This document shows positions 8,126 to 19,666 of a DNA stretch of 64,000 nt, one piece after another. Source of the DNA: Paludibaculum sp. (GTDB lineage Bacteria > Acidobacteriota > Terriglobia > Bryobacterales > Bryobacteraceae). The stretch is taken from positions 1 to 64,000 of the forward strand of contig JARKQJ010000091.1 in assembly GCA_029973955.1 (NCBI GenBank), given 5' to 3'. How positions within the stretch are numbered: the first letter of the stretch is position 1; each line of letters begins with the position of its first letter. A program made the position numbers and the translations under genes. The notes under the pieces were generated by a model. It had not been told where the DNA came from. It searched no databases and saw only the letters and a list, made by a program, of their open reading frames with translations.

Positions 8126-9637
8126 ATGAGTTTCCGGCATGCTGGTCTGATTTTGGCGTTGGCTGTCAGCGCCTGGGGGCAGGAGGCGATGTGGACTCCG
8201 AAGGCGGGGCCGAAGCCGCAGTTGAACGGGCCGGAGGTGTATGGCGCGCGGCCGGGGCACCCGTTCCTATACCGGATTCCCTGTACCGGACAGAGGCCGA
8301 TGTCGTATAGCGCGAAGGGGTTGCCGGCGAGCCTGAAGCTTGACGCCGCGGCCGGTATCATCTCCGGGACGGTGCCGGAGAAGGCGGGGCCGGTTGAGAT
8401 CGTGTTGGAAGCCAGGAACAGCCTGGGGAAAGACAGGCGGAAGTTGCGGCTGGAAGTGGGCGACAAGTTGGCGCTGACGCCGCCGATGGGCTGGAATCAT
8501 TGGTACACGCACTACGACCGAGTGACAGACAAAACCATCCGCAACGCCGCCGACGCCATGGTGGCTTCCGGGATGGCCGATTCCGGCTACATGTACGTCT
8601 CGATCGACGACTGCTGGATGGTGAAGCCGGGCTCCACGAATCCGGAACTGGGCGGGCCGGCGCGAGACTCAGCCGGACGGATTCTGACCAACAAGCGCTT
8701 TCCCGATATGAAGGCGCTGACGGAATTCATCCACGCGAAGGGGTTGAAAGCAGGGACGTACACGTCGCCGGGGCCGAAGACGTGCGCGGGGTTTGAAGGT
8801 GCGTACCAGCACGAGGAGATCGATGCGCGCACCTTCGCCGAGTGGGGTTTCGACCTGCTGAAGTACGACTGGTGCAGCTACCGGAACATCGACAAAGACA
8901 CCTCCGACGCGGCGCGCCAGAAGCCGTACCGGCAGATGGGCGAGTTGCTGAAGAAGCAGCCTCGGGACATCGTCATGAACCTGTGCCAGTACGGGATGAA
9001 CAATGTGTCGAGTTGGGGCGAGGCGGTGGGCGGCCAGTCGTGGCGCACCACCGGGGATCTGGGGCTGGAGAAGGACACGCGGCTGCCGGGATTCTATTCG
9101 ATCGCCTTCAAGAACATGGTTCTGGACAAGTACGCCGGGCCGGGCGCATGGAATGATCCGGACTACATCCTGATCGGGTGGTACGGAGATCCGCGCACAA
9201 CTTACATGCCGCAGAAGGCGAAGTTCACGCGGGATGAGCAGTACAGTTACATGTCGTTGTGGTCGTTGATGGCAGCGCCGCTGTTCTTTTCGGGCGACAT
9301 GGAAAAGCTGGACGAGTTCACTCTGAACGTGTTGTGCAACCGGGAGATCATCGCCATCAACCAGGATGTGCTTGGCAAGCAGGCGCGGGTGATTCGGAAG
9401 ACGGAGCACGATCTGGTGCTGGCGAAGCCGTTGGCTGATGGCGGACTGGCGGTGGGCCTGTTCAACCTGAGCGACGCGGCGACGCCCGTGGAGGCCACGT
9501 TCGAGGAACTTGGCCTGAAGGGCAGTGTGAAGGCGCGGGACGCCTGGCGCTACAGGGATCTCGGCAAGGTGCAGGGAAAGGTCCGGGCCGAGCTGGCCGC
9601 ACGCAGCGTGGCCGTGTACAGGCTCGGCGGGAAGTAA
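8126..9637 (+). CDS. Secreted alpha-galactosidase, GH27 family
   Basis: A 503-residue precursor. Residues 1-19 are a Sec signal peptide ending near SAWGQ. Residues ~40-110 resemble a putative-Ig (He_PIG) domain with the typical LPASLKLDAAAGIISGTVP pattern. The GH27 barrel follows, opening with LTPPMGWNHW. The motif LLKYDWCSY near residue 247 supplies the aspartate nucleophile, and WNDPDY near 342 supplies the acid/base aspartate. It should cleave terminal alpha-galactosides outside the cytoplasm. Upstream of the ATG the frame stays open to 7781, but that part lies over the oppositely transcribed glycosyltransferase and lacks a signal sequence. It is divergent from that gene and convergent with the gene at 9647. 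Confidence 0.88.
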   Translation: MSFRHAGLILALAVSAWGQEAMWTPKAGPKPQLNGPEVYGARPGHPFLYRIPCTGQRPMSYSAKGLPASLKLDAAAGIISGTVPEKAGPVEIVLEARNSLGKDRRKLRLEVGDKLALTPPMGWNHWYTHYDRVTDKTIRNAADAMVASGMADSGYMYVSIDDCWMVKPGSTNPELGGPARDSAGRILTNKRFPDMKALTEFIHAKGLKAGTYTSPGPKTCAGFEGAYQHEEIDARTFAEWGFDLLKYDWCSYRNIDKDTSDAARQKPYRQMGELLKKQPRDIVMNLCQYGMNNVSSWGEAVGGQSWRTTGDLGLEKDTRLPGFYSIAFKNMVLDKYAGPGAWNDPDYILIGWYGDPRTTYMPQKAKFTRDEQYSYMSLWSLMAAPLFFSGDMEKLDEFTLNVLCNREIIAINQDVLGKQARVIRKTEHDLVLAKPLADGGLAVGLFNLSDAATPVEATFEELGLKGSVKARDAWRYRDLGKVQGKVRAELAARSVAVYRLGGK

Positions 9638-9646
9638 GCGCGCCGC

Positions 9647-11057
9647 TCAGGCGACGGCGCCCAGGCCGGGGCCGGTGAGGACGCCGGTCTTCATGCGGCC
9701 GTCCTTGATGATGAAGATGCCGGGGAACTTCGCTTCCCACGCTTTATTGGCGTTGGGGCAATACTGGCGGGCGTTGGCTTCGATGGCGGCGACGCCAGGG
9801 ACGTGCGCGGCGAGGCCGGCGGAATGGATCAGGGAGGCGCCGGGGCAGGTCAGGTCCTGCACGCACAGGAACATCTTCCACTTCTGGGCGGCGGCGGCCA
9901 TGAGCAGGGCCTGGCTCTGTCCTTTGCAGGCCTTGAGCGCGGCGCCGGTATAGCCCATCTCGCGGGCGAGGCGGAGGCTGTCGAGGTCAGTGAGGGATTC
10001 GTCGATGACCACGGGGCGAAGTTTGGCGGCCTCGTGCATGACGTTTTCGCGATGGGCCTTGAGGTCGCGGGCGGTGGGCTGCTCGATGTACTGGATGCGC
10101 ACAAAGCCGGCGGGGGACTTCTCCTTCACCTGGCGGAGCAGGTCGAGCAGGTAGGTAACGTTGGGGCACTTTTCGTTGAAGTCGAGGGAGTAGAACCACT
10201 CCTTGGTCCCGAGCTGGGGCATGGTTTCGGAGGCGGCGCGGTCGACGGCCAGAATGCGGTCGCGGTCCCAGGCGGGGTTGTCGCCGTTGAGCTTGATCTT
10301 GAGGTGGGTGAGGCCGTTGAACCTGATCCACTCGGGCAGGGTTTCGGGCAGGCCGTCGCCGACGCGTTTCTGGATGTCGGATTCAAAGATAGGATCGACG
10401 GCGCCCACCAGGTGATAGAGCGGCATGGCGGGCTTGGGGTCGGGCAGAACGTAGCGCTCGAGGTGATCGCCCTTGAACTCGTCGCCCAGGTAACGGCCGA
10501 GGTCTTCGCGGAGGTGTTGGCGGGTATAGCAGTGATAGACGCCGGCGCCGCAGAGCTTGCCGTAGGCATCGTGGAGAGCGGCGTCGAACGGGCTGGCGGT
10601 GACCAGGGCCGCGAGCTTGGGCAGGGGGTCGACGAGCTTCAGTTCGGCGTTGACCTCAGCGGCGGCCTTGAGCCAGAGGGGTTCGAGGTGGTGATTGAGT
10701 TCGACGGGGTGGCCGTAGTCCTGACAATCCGCGGTGATTGTTCTGACCTTCGCAGCGAGCGCCTGCATGGCGCCGAGCGTCTGTTCGTACTTGAGGTTCC
10801 TGGAGGGATAGCTCCAGATGTTGCCGAGGGGCATGGAGCCGAAACCGGTCACCTGTTTGCCGGACCGGTTCCGGGCGCGGATCTTGACGTTGAGCAGCGT
10901 GACGCGATCGAGCACGGTGCCGCCGAACTTGATGGGGGTGCGGTAGACGTAGCTTTCTTCGGCGGTCTCGACGGCTTCGATGCGCATGTCGAGGGGATTG
11001 ACGCGGAGTGCCTGGGGGGCGAGGGCGAGGGAAGCGAGAAAAGACCGGCGGCTGAGG

Positions 11058-11065
<8 letters not shown>
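9647..11065 (-). CDS. Tat-exported mandelate racemase/muconate-lactonizing (enolase superfamily) protein
   Basis: A 472-residue protein starting [12 protein letters not shown], a twin-arginine signal, so probably periplasmic. The body shows the enolase-superfamily plan: an N-terminal cap, then a barrel with KIKLNG (general base lysine), LDFNE, IEQP and VIDESL at the metal-ligand strand ends. These proteins abstract a proton alpha to a carboxylate on sugar acids, dipeptides or muconates; the substrate cannot be assigned here. Export of an enolase-superfamily member is less usual and is seen mainly in Planctomycetes and Acidobacteria. The start overlaps the upstream DedA-like gene by 8 bases, so it belongs to the ligA-DedA run. 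Only 9 bases separate its end from the convergent alpha-galactosidase. Confidence 0.8.
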
Positions 11066-13654
<2,589 letters not shown>

Positions 13655-13669
13655 TTATAGAGTATCCAC

Positions 13670-14635
13670 GTGGCTAAGCCTACCGCAGCAGTCCTCATCT
13701 ACAATCCCGTCGCCGGGAAGATCCGCACCAGGCCCTGGCTGATTCCGAAGTTGCAGCAAACCCTGGGCCGGCACCTGTCGGAGATCGAACTGCTGCCGAC
13801 CACTGGGCCGAAGACAGCCGGCTCAATCGCGCGCCACGCGGTGGAGCATGGGGCGCAGCTCGTTTGCGTGGCCGGCGGAGACGGCACGGTGAATGAAACG
13901 GCGGCCGGCGTGGCGGGCACGGGAGTGCCGCTGCTGGTGCTGCCGGCGGGCACGGCGAACGTATTGGGGATGGAAACCGGGCTGGGCGGCGATGCGTTGA
14001 AGGTGGCGGAGCGGTTCGGAGAACTGGTGGAGCAGGACGTGGTGCTGGGTAGCCTGGAGGCGCATGGTGAAGCGCCGCGGCTATTCGCCGCCATGGCAGG
14101 CGTGGGACTGGACGCGCGCATCGTTCGCCTGGTGTCGCCGGAGGTCAAGCGGCGTTTTGGCAAGTTGAGCTACTGGCAGGGCGGTTTTGCGCAGGTGGGC
14201 AAGCCGCTGGCGGAGTTCGAGATTCGATTGGATGGAGGGCCTGTGCGGCAGGCCAGCTATGCGCTGATTGCACGGGTGAAGAACTATGGGGGCGATCTGG
14301 AGATCGCGCGGCACGCGAATCTGCTTTCAGACGACTTTGCGGTGGTGCTGTTCGAGGGGCCCGGATCGCTGCGTTATCTGAAGTACTTTTCGGGCGTGCT
14401 GTTGAACAAGCTGGCAGGAATGAGCGGGGTGACGTTGGCGCGGGCGAAGAGACTGGAAGTGGAGCCGCTGCCGGGAGCCACCATCGATGTACAGGTGGAC
14501 GGAGAGCACGCCGGCTACGCGCCGCTGAGGGCGGAAATAGCGCCGGTACGCTTGCGCCTGATGCTGCCGCCGCGGTTTGTGGCGAAAGCGGCCGGGCAGC
14601 TCAAAGGGCAGACTGCATCGCCTGCATCTCGGTAA
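13670..14635 (+). CDS. Diacylglycerol kinase-family lipid kinase
   Basis: A 321-residue cytoplasmic protein with the DAGK catalytic signature: YNPVAG at the N-terminus, GGDGTVNE near residue 69, and LPAGTANVL. The C-terminal beta domain follows (VEPLPGATIDVQVDGE). It phosphorylates a lipid hydroxyl (diacylglycerol, sphingoid base or similar). The start is a GTG at 13670; no internal ATG would keep the first strand. There is no convincing ribosome site. The 3' end overlaps the convergent HDOD gene by 35 bases. The family is certain, the lipid is not. Confidence 0.85.
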   Translation: MAKPTAAVLIYNPVAGKIRTRPWLIPKLQQTLGRHLSEIELLPTTGPKTAGSIARHAVEHGAQLVCVAGGDGTVNETAAGVAGTGVPLLVLPAGTANVLGMETGLGGDALKVAERFGELVEQDVVLGSLEAHGEAPRLFAAMAGVGLDARIVRLVSPEVKRRFGKLSYWQGGFAQVGKPLAEFEIRLDGGPVRQASYALIARVKNYGGDLEIARHANLLSDDFAVVLFEGPGSLRYLKYFSGVLLNKLAGMSGVTLARAKRLEVEPLPGATIDVQVDGEHAGYAPLRAEIAPVRLRLMLPPRFVAKAAGQLKGQTASPASR

Positions 14636-15527
14636 GAAACGCCGCCAGGATGTGTTCCTCGCAGCCGTCGAGCCCGAGTTCCGTCAGCACCGGGCCGGGC
14701 GGGCGGGAAAGGGGCTCGTCCTCCGGGTCAATGGAGTGTGAGAGCGCGTCTGCCATTTCGTCGGCCGCCGCCAGGACCAGGCTGAGAGGGAGGACCCCAG
14801 GGGCGGCGTGAGCATCGCAGGCGTGCGGTGTGTGGTGGTGTAGCACCGCTCTTTGAATGGCGTCAGGGAGTCCCCAGCGGGCGAGCGCGGCGGAAGAGAG
14901 TTCCGGGTGAGAGAAGCCGAACAGCTCCTGTTCGCATTCCGCCAGCGGCCGGCCGGACTGGCGCCGGAGATCGAGGATGCGGTGGAAGTCGTGGGGCATG
15001 GCGGCGGCGAAGACGAGCCGTCCGAGGTCATGGAGCAGGCCGGCGGCAAAGGCGCCTTCCGGATAGTCGGTGCGGGTCTTCTGCACGATCGAGTCCGCGA
15101 GGATGGCGGTGGCGACGGAGTGGGTGTTGAAGCGGCGCATGGACCAGTCCGGCGCCGTCCTGACCTTTGCCCACATGCCGGAGACGGAGAGGCTGAGGGC
15201 GAAGTTGCGCAGCTTGTTCAGTCCGAGAATCGAGACCGCGGCACGGATACTGCTGACGGTGCCCCGGCGGCCGTACAGGGCGGAGTTCACCAGGCGGAGC
15301 ACGTTGCCGCTGAGGACGGAATCGCGCTCGACGACGGAGGCGAGTTTGGCGAAGGAGGCGTCTTCGTCCGCCAGGCTGGCCATGAGCTGGTTGAGGACGG
15401 GTGAGAACGGGGGAAGCTGTTCCAGGCAGCGGAGCGCCTGATCCCGGCCTGCCGCGTGGAGTGTGGGACTGGAGGTCACGTGCTTCTCATCGGCCGCTGC
15501 GCGGCAAAATTGACTGGCAAGCGGCAT
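14601..15527 (-). CDS. HDOD domain signalling protein
   Basis: The 308-residue protein carries one HDOD domain (residues ~45-240) with PPFSPVLNQLMASL, the helix around RLVNSALYG, SILGLNKLRNFAL, and the HDLGRLV motif. The HDOD fold is related to HD phosphohydrolases but usually lacks activity and works in regulation or chemotaxis-linked signalling. Here HD in LLHDLG is kept, while other metal ligands are uncertain. Two starts are possible. The ATG at 15527 has no clear ribosome site. A GTG at 15479 is preceded by GAGAAG at a good distance and gives 292 residues starting at TSSPTLH. It is divergent from the ABC operon 36 bases away. Confidence 0.8.
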   Translation of the reverse strand: MPLASQFCRAAADEKHVTSSPTLHAAGRDQALRCLEQLPPFSPVLNQLMASLADEDASFAKLASVVERDSVLSGNVLRLVNSALYGRRGTVSSIRAAVSILGLNKLRNFALSLSVSGMWAKVRTAPDWSMRRFNTHSVATAILADSIVQKTRTDYPEGAFAAGLLHDLGRLVFAAAMPHDFHRILDLRRQSGRPLAECEQELFGFSHPELSSAALARWGLPDAIQRAVLHHHTPHACDAHAAPGVLPLSLVLAAADEMADALSHSIDPEDEPLSRPPGPVLTELGLDGCEEHILAAFLTEMQAMQSAL

Positions 15528-15563
15528 GGGCGGTGCGATTTGCGGATAACATGAAGAATTCAG

Positions 15564-16328
15564 ATGCAAGTGAATCAGGAACCAGCGCTGGAGATCCGCG
15601 AGCTGAGGAAAGTCTATGGGGAGAAGGCCGCCCTGGATGGACTTTCGCTGACGGTGGAGCGCGGCTGTTTTTTCGGATTCCTGGGACCGAACGGGGCGGG
15701 GAAGACGACCACGATCAAGATGCTGATGGGTCTGGCGCCTCCCACCTCGGGTGAGATGCGGATTCTGGGCCACGCCATGCCGGCCGAGCACCTGGCGGTG
15801 AAGTCGCGGATCGGGCTGGTGCCGGACGACACGCTGCTGTTCGACCACCTCACGGGCGGCGAGTTCATCGAGTTTGCTGGCAGGATGTACGGTTTGGGCC
15901 GCGAATTGGCCCGGCACCGGGCGCAGGAGCTGCTCTCTCTGTTTGAGCTGGACGGGGCTGGACGGAAGATGATCGGCGAGTATTCCAAAGGGATGCGGAA
16001 GCGCGTGGCGCTGGCCGCGGCGTTGATCCACCGCCCGGACCTGTACCTGCTGGACGAGCCATTCGAGGGTGTGGACGCGGTGGGTGCGCGGCTGATGAAA
16101 GACATTCTGCTGGACCAGGTGGCGCAGGGGGCGACCATCTTCCTCACGTCGCACGTGCTGGAAGTGGTGGAGCGGCTGTGCAGCCGGGTGGCAATCATCA
16201 ACGAAGGGCGCCTGGTGGTGGAAGGCTCGCTCGAGGAGCTGCGGTCCGGGGAAGAGACGCTGGAGGACCTGTTCGTCAGAGTGGTGGGCGGGCCGGCTCA
16301 TGCGCCGGAGTCGCTGGACTGGCTGTAA
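15564..16328 (+). CDS. ABC transporter ATP-binding protein
   Basis: A 254-residue ATPase with Walker A GPNGAGKTTT (~residue 43), a Q-loop-like region, the signature YSKGMRKR (~140) and Walker B LYLLDEPFEG (~160), then the switch histidine in TSHVLE. The variant signature (SKGM rather than SGGQ) is common in ABC-2/drug-efflux type ATPases. It should pair with the permease encoded 13 bases downstream. It is the first gene of a rightward run of six that continues to 22861 with tiny gaps or overlaps. The substrate is unknown. Confidence 0.88.
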   Translation: MQVNQEPALEIRELRKVYGEKAALDGLSLTVERGCFFGFLGPNGAGKTTTIKMLMGLAPPTSGEMRILGHAMPAEHLAVKSRIGLVPDDTLLFDHLTGGEFIEFAGRMYGLGRELARHRAQELLSLFELDGAGRKMIGEYSKGMRKRVALAAALIHRPDLYLLDEPFEGVDAVGARLMKDILLDQVAQGATIFLTSHVLEVVERLCSRVAIINEGRLVVEGSLEELRSGEETLEDLFVRVVGGPAHAPESLDWL

Positions 16329-16341
16329 GAGGCGCTGCGCG

Positions 16342-17967
16342 ATGTTGCTGAATGACCAGGTGTTGGCGATCGTCGGCGCGCAGTACAAGGCGCTGTACAA
16401 CCGCATGAGCGGCGGGTCCGGCGGCGGGCGCCTGTTCTTCTGGATCTCTTCGGCGCTGTGGTATGGCCTGATGGTGGTGCTGGCATGGATGGCCGCGACC
16501 ACCCTGCCGGAGATCAAGTCGGCGGACACGCTGGAGGAAGCTCTTTCGGTGGGTCTGTTAATCGCCACATGCTTCTGGCAGTTTGTCCCGGTGCTGATGG
16601 CCACCACCGGCTTGTCGCTGGATCTCAGGAGACTGATGGTCTATCCGATCGCGGTGGAGCGGCTGTTTGCGGTCGAGGCGGCGCTGCGGGTTTCCACGGC
16701 GGTTGAGGTCCTGATTGTGCTGTGCGGCGCGGCGGTGGGGCTGCTCCGGTCTCCCGTGGCGCCCTGGTGGGGCGTGCTGGCATTCATTCCGTTTGTGGTC
16801 CTCAATCTGGTACTCTCCGCCGGGGTGAGGGATCTGCTGGCACGGTTGATGGCGCGGCGCGGAGTGCGCGAGTTGGTGGTCTTCGGCATCGTCATGATCT
16901 CGGTGCTGCCTCAGTTCCTGGTGGTGATGGCCCAGCAGGGCGAATGGAAGGGCGTGTTTGCCAAGTACCTGGCGATGCTGCCGGGCATCCCGTTTCCTTG
17001 GATGGTGACGGCCCAACTGGCCACCGGCATCTCGCCGTGGGTGCCGCTGTTCTGGGTGTCGGTGTGGACCGCGCTGGCGGGCTGGTTCGGCTACTCCCAG
17101 TTCAAGCGGAGCCTGAGTTGGGACGCCGAAGAGGTGCGCGCCCAACAGCGTGCCACGGCGCCTCGCGGCACGTTTGCACTGGCTGATGCCATATACCGGT
17201 TGCCGGGACGGTTTCTGAAGGACCCGCTGGGGATGCTGGTAGAGAAGGAGTTGAGATTTCTCTCCCGCTCGCCGCGCTTCCGGCTGGTCTTTTTCATGGG
17301 ATTCACGCTGGGACTCGTCCTGTGGCTGCCGATGTCGATGCGGCGCGGCGCCCCAAACGGGGTCTTTACGGAGAACCTGCTGGTGTGGGTCAGCCTGTAT
17401 GCGGCGCTGCTGATGGGCGAGGTGCTGTTCTGGAACGTTTTCGGATTCGATCGGATGGCGGCGCAGGCCTACTACGTCTTCCCTGTTTCCATTCGCACGG
17501 TGCTGGTGGCGAAGAACATCACCGCCGTGCTGCTGCTGGTGGTGGAGTTGGCGGCAGCCGCGGCCGTGACCCTGGCGGTGCAGGTAAAGTTTCCCTGGAC
17601 CAAGGTGCCTGAGGCGTTCGCCGTGACTCTGGTGGTCAGCCTGTTCCTGCTCGGGATCGGGAACATGACTTCCACCAGCTATCCGCGCGCCGTCGATCCT
17701 TCGCAGGGCTGGAAAAACGCCAGCAGCGGCAAGGTGCAGGGAATGCTGCTGCTGATCTATCCGGTGCTGGCCGTGCCGATCGTGCTCGCCTTTCTGGCGC
17801 GCTGGGCGACGGAATCCCAGTGGGCGTTCTATCTCGTGCTGGCGTGCACCATGGTGGTGGGATTGTTGTTCTACAGGGTGGCGCTGGACTCCGCCGTGCA
17901 AACCGCGCAAAACAGAAGAGAGGAGATCCTGGCTGTGCTGGGCCGCGGCGAGGGACCGATTGTTTGA
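16342..17967 (+). CDS. ABC transporter permease (about 10-12 TM segments)
   Basis: A 541-residue polytopic membrane protein. Hydrophobic segments begin near ISSALWYGLMVVLAW and recur in pairs along the whole length, with a cytoplasmic loop around residues 265-330. This matches large two-half ABC-2-like permeases that pair with single ATPases. The ATG at 16342 (MLLNDQ) lies 13 bases after the ATPase stop; an in-frame start at 16300 would overlap that gene and add a basic leader. It is likely the membrane part of the exporter whose ATPase precedes it. The next gene starts 13 bases after its stop. Confidence 0.8.
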   Translation: MLLNDQVLAIVGAQYKALYNRMSGGSGGGRLFFWISSALWYGLMVVLAWMAATTLPEIKSADTLEEALSVGLLIATCFWQFVPVLMATTGLSLDLRRLMVYPIAVERLFAVEAALRVSTAVEVLIVLCGAAVGLLRSPVAPWWGVLAFIPFVVLNLVLSAGVRDLLARLMARRGVRELVVFGIVMISVLPQFLVVMAQQGEWKGVFAKYLAMLPGIPFPWMVTAQLATGISPWVPLFWVSVWTALAGWFGYSQFKRSLSWDAEEVRAQQRATAPRGTFALADAIYRLPGRFLKDPLGMLVEKELRFLSRSPRFRLVFFMGFTLGLVLWLPMSMRRGAPNGVFTENLLVWVSLYAALLMGEVLFWNVFGFDRMAAQAYYVFPVSIRTVLVAKNITAVLLLVVELAAAAAVTLAVQVKFPWTKVPEAFAVTLVVSLFLLGIGNMTSTSYPRAVDPSQGWKNASSGKVQGMLLLIYPVLAVPIVLAFLARWATESQWAFYLVLACTMVVGLLFYRVALDSAVQTAQNRREEILAVLGRGEGPIV

Positions 17968-17980
17968 GGCCGATTCTTCG

Positions 17981-19666
17981 ATGATGATGCGAGCACTTCC
18001 GCTGGCGGCGACACTGGCGGCCGCGGCCGCCGGTCTGGCGCACGGGGCCTGGATCGAAACCAAGGCCGGGCCGTTCGTGGTGTACTCGGACGCGGGCAAC
18101 GACAAGGCGCGCGCGGCGCTCTATCATCTGGAGCAGTTCCGGTTTCTGTTTGGCGAATCGCTGGGCCGGCGCGAATTGAAGACGGTGTGGCCCATCACGG
18201 TGGTGGTGACGCAGAAGCCGCCCGCGGGGCGCGTGCCGAAGACGCTGGGCTTCACTCGCGACGGCTGGCTGGCCGTCTGGCCGGCTGGATCGAAAAGCGA
18301 TGCGGCTCCAGGGCCCGAGTTCTTCCGCGACCTGGCTCTCCTGTTCATCGAGGACAACTGGCCGGGCCGGATGCCCGGGGACCTGGAACGTACCTTCGCC
18401 ACGCTGTTCTCCACGATGCGGCTGGAAGGCGGCAAGGTGGTGCTGGGCGCGCCTCCCGCCGAAGCGGAGAGGACCCGCGGTTGGGCGGCGCTACAGTATC
18501 TGCTGACGAACCCGCTGACCGCCACGCGGACGCGCGTGCTGCTCTCCAATCTGGCCGCCGGAGCCGACGAAGGCACGGCCTATCGCAACGCGTTCGAGCG
18601 ACCCAAGCAGGCGCTGGACGCCGAGATCGATGCCTATTTCGCCGCAGGGAAGTACCTGACGCAGACGCTGCCGGCGAAGCCACTCAATGTGGAGATCCTG
18701 TTCTCGATCATTCCGATGCTGCCATCGCGGCTGCGAGTGCTGCCGGCGGACCTGTTGATGGCGGCAGGTGCGCCGCCGGCCGAAGTGCGGGCGGCCTATC
18801 AGCAGGCCATCAACGAACGGCCGGGCCCGCTGGCCTATGAGGGGTTAGCGTTAGCGTTGTTAGCGGAGAAGCAGGAGGCTGATGCGAAGAAGGCGCTGGA
18901 GGCGATGAAGGGGCTGCTGGACGATGCGGTGGGATCGTGTACGCGCGGGCTGCTGGAACTGGGGATGAATGAACAGGCAGCGGCGAAGAACCCGCGGTGG
19001 GCCGAGCCTTACGTCCGCTCCGCGGCGAAAGAGCCGGGGCCCGTGCGGAAGGCGTATTTCCTGAAAAAGGCGGCCGAACTCGAGCCGCGGAACCCGCAGA
19101 TCTGGAAACAACTGGCGGAGGCGCAGTTCGACGCCAGGCAGACGGCGGAGGCTGAGAAGTCGTGGTATGCGGCCGCGCGCGTGGCGCGGAACGAAGAGGA
19201 GCGGGCGGCGATGGTGGCCGCGCGAGAAGCCTTTGAGCAGGCCCGCTACGATGCGATTGCGGCCGAAAAGGCCCGCCAGAAGAAGGAAGAGCAGGACGAA
19301 CTGGAGCGGCTCAAGGCCGAGACCATGGAGAACATCCGCAAGAAGGAGCAGGAGTTGAGTAAGCCCGGGAGTTCGGGCAGGAAAGCGGAGCAGTGGTGGG
19401 ACGGGCCCCCGACGCAGGCGTTCACCGGCACGTTGGAGAATGTGGCATGCCAGGGTGGCAGGGCGCGGCTCAACCTGCGCGATGCGGCGGGCAAGCCGGC
19501 GGTATTCGTGGTGGCGGATCCGGGTAAGGTGGCCGTGTTCAACCAGGACCAGGCTCAGGTTCAACTGAGTTGTGGACCACAGAAGCCGGCGCGGCGTGTG
19601 AAGATCGAATATGTGGCCAAGCCGGGCGCGCCGGGCGAGGTGGCCACGGTCGAATTCCTCAAATGA
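17981..19666 (+). CDS. Secreted TPR-like protein with C-terminal beta domain
   Basis: A 561-residue precursor. It starts MMMRALPLAATLAAAAAG, a Sec signal peptide that ends near LAHGA. Residues ~20-230 recall the family that opens WIETKAGPFVVYSDAG, with an embedded peptidase-like fold. Residues ~260-400 contain helical TPR-like repeats. Residues ~410-465 are a charged, Lys/Glu-rich predicted coiled coil. The last ~90 residues form a small beta-rich domain. A TTG at 17960 could give a longer start overlapping the permease stop; the ATG cluster at 17981-17989 fits the signal peptide better. The stop overlaps the MFS start (ATGA). The role is unknown, perhaps a periplasmic partner of the neighbouring transporter. 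Confidence 0.7.
   Translation: MMMRALPLAATLAAAAAGLAHGAWIETKAGPFVVYSDAGNDKARAALYHLEQFRFLFGESLGRRELKTVWPITVVVTQKPPAGRVPKTLGFTRDGWLAVWPAGSKSDAAPGPEFFRDLALLFIEDNWPGRMPGDLERTFATLFSTMRLEGGKVVLGAPPAEAERTRGWAALQYLLTNPLTATRTRVLLSNLAAGADEGTAYRNAFERPKQALDAEIDAYFAAGKYLTQTLPAKPLNVEILFSIIPMLPSRLRVLPADLLMAAGAPPAEVRAAYQQAINERPGPLAYEGLALALLAEKQEADAKKALEAMKGLLDDAVGSCTRGLLELGMNEQAAAKNPRWAEPYVRSAAKEPGPVRKAYFLKKAAELEPRNPQIWKQLAEAQFDARQTAEAEKSWYAAARVARNEEERAAMVAAREAFEQARYDAIAAEKARQKKEEQDELERLKAETMENIRKKEQELSKPGSSGRKAEQWWDGPPTQAFTGTLENVACQGGRARLNLRDAAGKPAVFVVADPGKVAVFNQDQAQVQLSCGPQKPARRVKIEYVAKPGAPGEVATVEFLK

Noticed and set aside
14601..16607. 668-residue minus-strand ORF
   Set aside because: Only its last ~308 residues are the HDOD protein; the rest is the antisense of the ABC ATPase with low-complexity Arg/Pro/His composition.
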